DNA of 64,000 nt from Bin5 sp963662575 (lineage in GTDB: Bacteria > Chloroflexota > Anaerolineae > Caldilineales > Caldilineaceae). This document shows positions 61,908-64,000 of this stretch, one piece after another. Below the pieces are notes generated by a model, which ran no database searches, was not told where the DNA came from, and saw only the letters and a list, made by a program, of their open reading frames with translations. Position 1 is the stretch's first letter. Every line of letters begins with the position of its first letter. The translations under genes were made by a program, and so were the position numbers. The stretch covers positions 248,001-312,000 of the forward strand of contig OY759723.1 in the NCBI GenBank assembly GCA_963662575.1, given 5' to 3'.

Positions 61908-62456
61908 TTATGCGTCGGCAACGAGTGCGTGGAAACGCCCGGTTTGCAGATGGCAGAGTGCAATGGCGACGCCATCGGCGGCATCGTCCGGGTGGGGGGC
62001 TTCGTCCAGGTCCAGCAGCTGGCGAACCATTGACTTCATCTGATGTTTATCGGCGTTGCCGTAGCCGGTGAGCGCCTGTTTGATCGCTGCCGGCGTATAC
62101 TCGACCAGGGGCAGATCGGACAGGGCAGCCGCCAGCAAGGCCGCGCCGCGTGCCTGGCCAACGGTGATGGCCGTTGTGACATTGCGGCCGAAGAAAAGCT
62201 CTTCGACGGCAACTTCATTGGGCTGGAACTCGCGAATCAGGTTCTGAATGTCGAAGAAGATTTCGCGCAGGCGCAGGTGCATCGGTTGATCGGGTGTTGT
62301 GCTGATAACGCCGCAGGCGAGCAACTCATAGTCGCCGGAGATGGTTTCCACAACGACGCCGTAACCAGTTGAGGCCGTGCCCGGGTCGATTCCAAGGACG
62401 CACCACTCGTGGTCGGCGGGTTCATCTGTAGAGGAGCTTACGTCGTGCGCTGTCAT
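61908..62456 (-). CDS. ruvC: Holliday junction resolvase RuvC
   Basis: A 182-residue endonuclease with the RNase-H-like active site intact. The first Asp is in VLGIDPGTASTGYGVV, Glu in VAVEELFFGRN and the C-terminal Asp pair in HPDDAADGVAIALCH. The QARGAALLAA and VKQALTGYGNADKHQ-like regions (here IKQALTGYGNADKHQ) match the family. It cuts Holliday junctions symmetrically. The gene lies between yebC and ruvA. Confidence 0.96.
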   Translation of the reverse strand: MTAHDVSSSTDEPADHEWCVLGIDPGTASTGYGVVVETISGDYELLACGVISTTPDQPMHLRLREIFFDIQNLIREFQPNEVAVEELFFGRNVTTAITVGQARGAALLAAALSDLPLVEYTPAAIKQALTGYGNADKHQMKSMVRQLLDLDEAPHPDDAADGVAIALCHLQTGRFHALVADA

Positions 62457-62529
62457 GTCGGGACGGCCATACCTTGCGGCGATGGGCGACCGGTACGGGC
62501 AGCATACGAGTCGGTTGTGTCTGTCAAGA

Positions 62530-63300
62530 CTACGCCACCTGAGCGACCAACTCGTCGGTCAGTTCCAGATTATGGTGGACCTTATTGACATCGTCCAACT
62601 CTTCGAGCGATTCGAGCAGATTCAGGACGGTCAGGCCGGCGCGAGAGTCAAGCGAGAGCGTCTGATTGGGCTGCATGATCAACTCCGAAGTATCAGGTTG
62701 AATGCCCGACTCACGCAATGACTTGTCTACCTGGAACAGTTCGGTCCTCTCCGTGAAGATTTCAACTGCATCGTCACTCACCTCAACGTCCTCGGCCCCC
62801 GCTTCCAGGGCTTCCATGAAGATTTCCTCGGCGTCCAGACCGCTGGGGTTGCCGGCACTGTCCTGTAGATGTATCGCAACGTAGCCTTTGGTAGTGAACT
62901 GCCAGGCTACGGAGCCTGGCTCGCTGAGGTTGCCGCTTGCCCGCGTGAAACAACGCCGTACCGAGGCGATAGTGCGGTTGCGATTATCTGTCAGACATTC
63001 GAGCAGGATGGCGACGCCGTGGGGCGCGTAGCCTTCGTAGAGGATTTCTTCGATGTCGGCCGCGTCCTTGTCGAGGCCTGCACCGCGGCGAATGGCGGCG
63101 TCAATGCGGTCCTTGGGCATATTCTCGGAACGCGCTTTATCGATAGCCAAGCGCAGGCGCACGTTGGCGTCACTATCGGGTCCACCTTCTCTGGCGGCCA
63201 CCTGCAGTTCACGGGCGAGCTTGGTGAAGAGCTTGCCGCGGGCGTTGTCATTGGCGCCTTTTTTGCGCTTGATAGTAGACCATTTGGAATGACCAGACAT
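62530..63300 (-). CDS. yebC: YebC/PmpR family protein
   Basis: From ATG 63300, giving MSGHSKWSTIKRKKGANDNA, the protein has 256 residues. Family marks are RGKLFTKLARELQVAAREGG, NMPKDRIDAAIRRGAG, EGYAPHGVAILLECLTDN and the SLDSRAGLTVLNLLESLEEL end. Members act as transcription regulators or translation factors relieving stalling. The open frame to 63387 is not preceded by a ribosome site. It is the first gene of the yebC-ruvC-ruvA cluster. Confidence 0.95.
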   Translation of the reverse strand: MSGHSKWSTIKRKKGANDNARGKLFTKLARELQVAAREGGPDSDANVRLRLAIDKARSENMPKDRIDAAIRRGAGLDKDAADIEEILYEGYAPHGVAILLECLTDNRNRTIASVRRCFTRASGNLSEPGSVAWQFTTKGYVAIHLQDSAGNPSGLDAEEIFMEALEAGAEDVEVSDDAVEIFTERTELFQVDKSLRESGIQPDTSELIMQPNQTLSLDSRAGLTVLNLLESLEELDDVNKVHHNLELTDELVAQVA

Positions 63301-63434
63301 TTTTGCTCCTACTAAGATCTTATGTGCTCTAACATCCAGAACCTGAACTATTGCACTGTATTTGAGATAGTGACAGAGCCGGGCCACACAGTGAAATGGC
63401 CGCCCAAGGTATCGGTGTCAAACGAGGTTCCCAC

Positions 63435-64000
63435 TCACTTAAGTGGGGAGTCGCCGTTGTCCGGAGTGACGCCAAGAGAGCGTAATTGGGCAGCTAGCCG
63501 GTCGGCTCTTTTGCTCTCTTGTTCAGCCTTTTCTGCGCCAGTCTGAATGCGCGCGCCGGAGGCGTCTTGCCAGCGCAGCCACGTAGCTTCATCTCCTTCA
63601 AATTCGCCCGTCCACAGCTGCAAGCCCAAGCCAACGCCTGGGAAATAGCTAGCTGAACAGTCCACGTATACGCCCTTGGAGGTGCGTTCATATGCACGCA
63701 GCAGATCGGTCTGCACTTCCTTTTGCGGGTCGAAAATGACGTAGTAAGGAACACCAAAAAGGGCGTAGCGGTCGAACTTAGTCCCAGTTTCGCCGCCTTC
63801 TGCGTTCGAGACGATCTCGATCACCACATCGGGGGCCTTCTGGTAATGCCAGATGAAATAACTGCGCCCTTCCTTCTGCCACCAGTCCGCCGGTCGAGCG
63901 ACATCAAGGCTGAGAAAGACATCGGGCACGAGCGGCGGCTCCTGGGGCGTGCGGAATACACCAACATCGGCGGCTACCAGGAATGGGCGTCCCTCATCAG
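63435..64000 (-). CDS. Uma2 family (DUF820) protein, start beyond the window
   Basis: The minus-strand frame is open to the window edge (188 codons seen). It contains a FLVAADVGVF start region, the VPDVFLSLD and YFIWHYQKAPDVVIEIVSNAEG segments (PD-(D/E)XK-like Asp and Glu-x-Val), a RYALFGVPYYVIFDPQ motif and a C-terminal coiled-coil-like stretch AEKAEQESKRADRLAAQLRS. Such coiled tails are common in this family. The last codons are just past 63435. Its partner at 39091 lacks this tail. Confidence 0.88.
   Translation of the reverse strand, partial: DEGRPFLVAADVGVFRTPQEPPLVPDVFLSLDVARPADWWQKEGRSYFIWHYQKAPDVVIEIVSNAEGGETGTKFDRYALFGVPYYVIFDPQKEVQTDLLRAYERTSKGVYVDCSASYFPGVGLGLQLWTGEFEGDEATWLRWQDASGARIQTGAEKAEQESKRADRLAAQLRSLGVTPDNGDSPLK

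Overview
This is a 64 kb stretch of a GC-rich bacterial chromosome. The gene content is dominated by ABC importers of the Opp/Dpp, MalFG and BMP types with lipoprotein binding proteins, sugar-acid enzymes, a fused aldolase/short-chain dehydrogenase, Uma2 nucleases and a yebC-ruvC-ruvA cluster. Together these suggest an uncultured Chloroflexota (Caldilinea-like) heterotroph. That placement is an inference from gene style; no rRNA or ribosomal marker is present to confirm it.

Layout. 1-6206 (minus): start of a zinc alcohol dehydrogenase and a five-gene Opp/Dpp importer. 6353-13764 (minus): a sugar operon with binding protein, MalF/MalG permeases, MalK-type ATPase, an IolE-like TIM barrel and a glucuronoyl-esterase-like hydrolase, ending in a decayed superoxide dismutase fragment. 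14308-19482: a small membrane protein, then the aldolase/dehydrogenase fusion, an amidase and a kelch lipoprotein. 19858-32139 (plus): a carbohydrate cluster with two near-identical Gfo/Idh/MocA oxidoreductases, a TIM-barrel isomerase, an Opp-type importer lacking ATPases and two paralogous hydrolase-like proteins. It ends in a chimeric pseudogene left by duplication and deletion. 32267-33886 (minus): a TcmP and three-Cys (Gp37/Gp68) gene pair. 34127-37636 (minus): a second MalFG-type importer, also without an ATPase. 37.8-39.1 kb: a gene-poor, repeat-rich stretch, followed by an Uma2 nuclease. 40007-44294 (minus): amidohydrolase, P-loop protein, mannonate-dehydratase-like enzyme and 2-hydroxyacid dehydrogenase, flanked by an ISAs1 transposase remnant. 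45845-47497: a phytanoyl-CoA-dioxygenase-like protein and an SDR.

47724-50645 is a complete IS1595-type element. It has 25-bp inverted repeats and a perfect 8-bp target duplication. It carries an intact transposase translationally coupled to a DNA methyltransferase fused to a PD-(D/E)XK nuclease-like domain. The element lies 22 bp upstream of a fumarylacetoacetase-family gene.

51.5-55.3 kb holds a broken BrnT/BrnA toxin-antitoxin pair, a DUF402 protein, a lipoprotein, tandem repeats, a methyltransferase-like protein and a cupin. 55462-60370 (plus) is a complete BMP-type nucleoside/simple-sugar importer. The right end is housekeeping: tRNA-Thr(CGT), efp, ruvA, ruvC, yebC and a truncated Uma2 gene.

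Recurrent non-coding themes are a stem-loop after the binding-protein gene in all four SBP-led ABC clusters, and a four-copy structured repeat. Three of the repeat copies sit just upstream of plus-strand genes. The unifying metabolic picture is uptake of oligosaccharides or oligopeptides followed by intracellular oxidation and cleavage of uncommon sugars and sugar acids. Individual substrates cannot be read from sequence alone.
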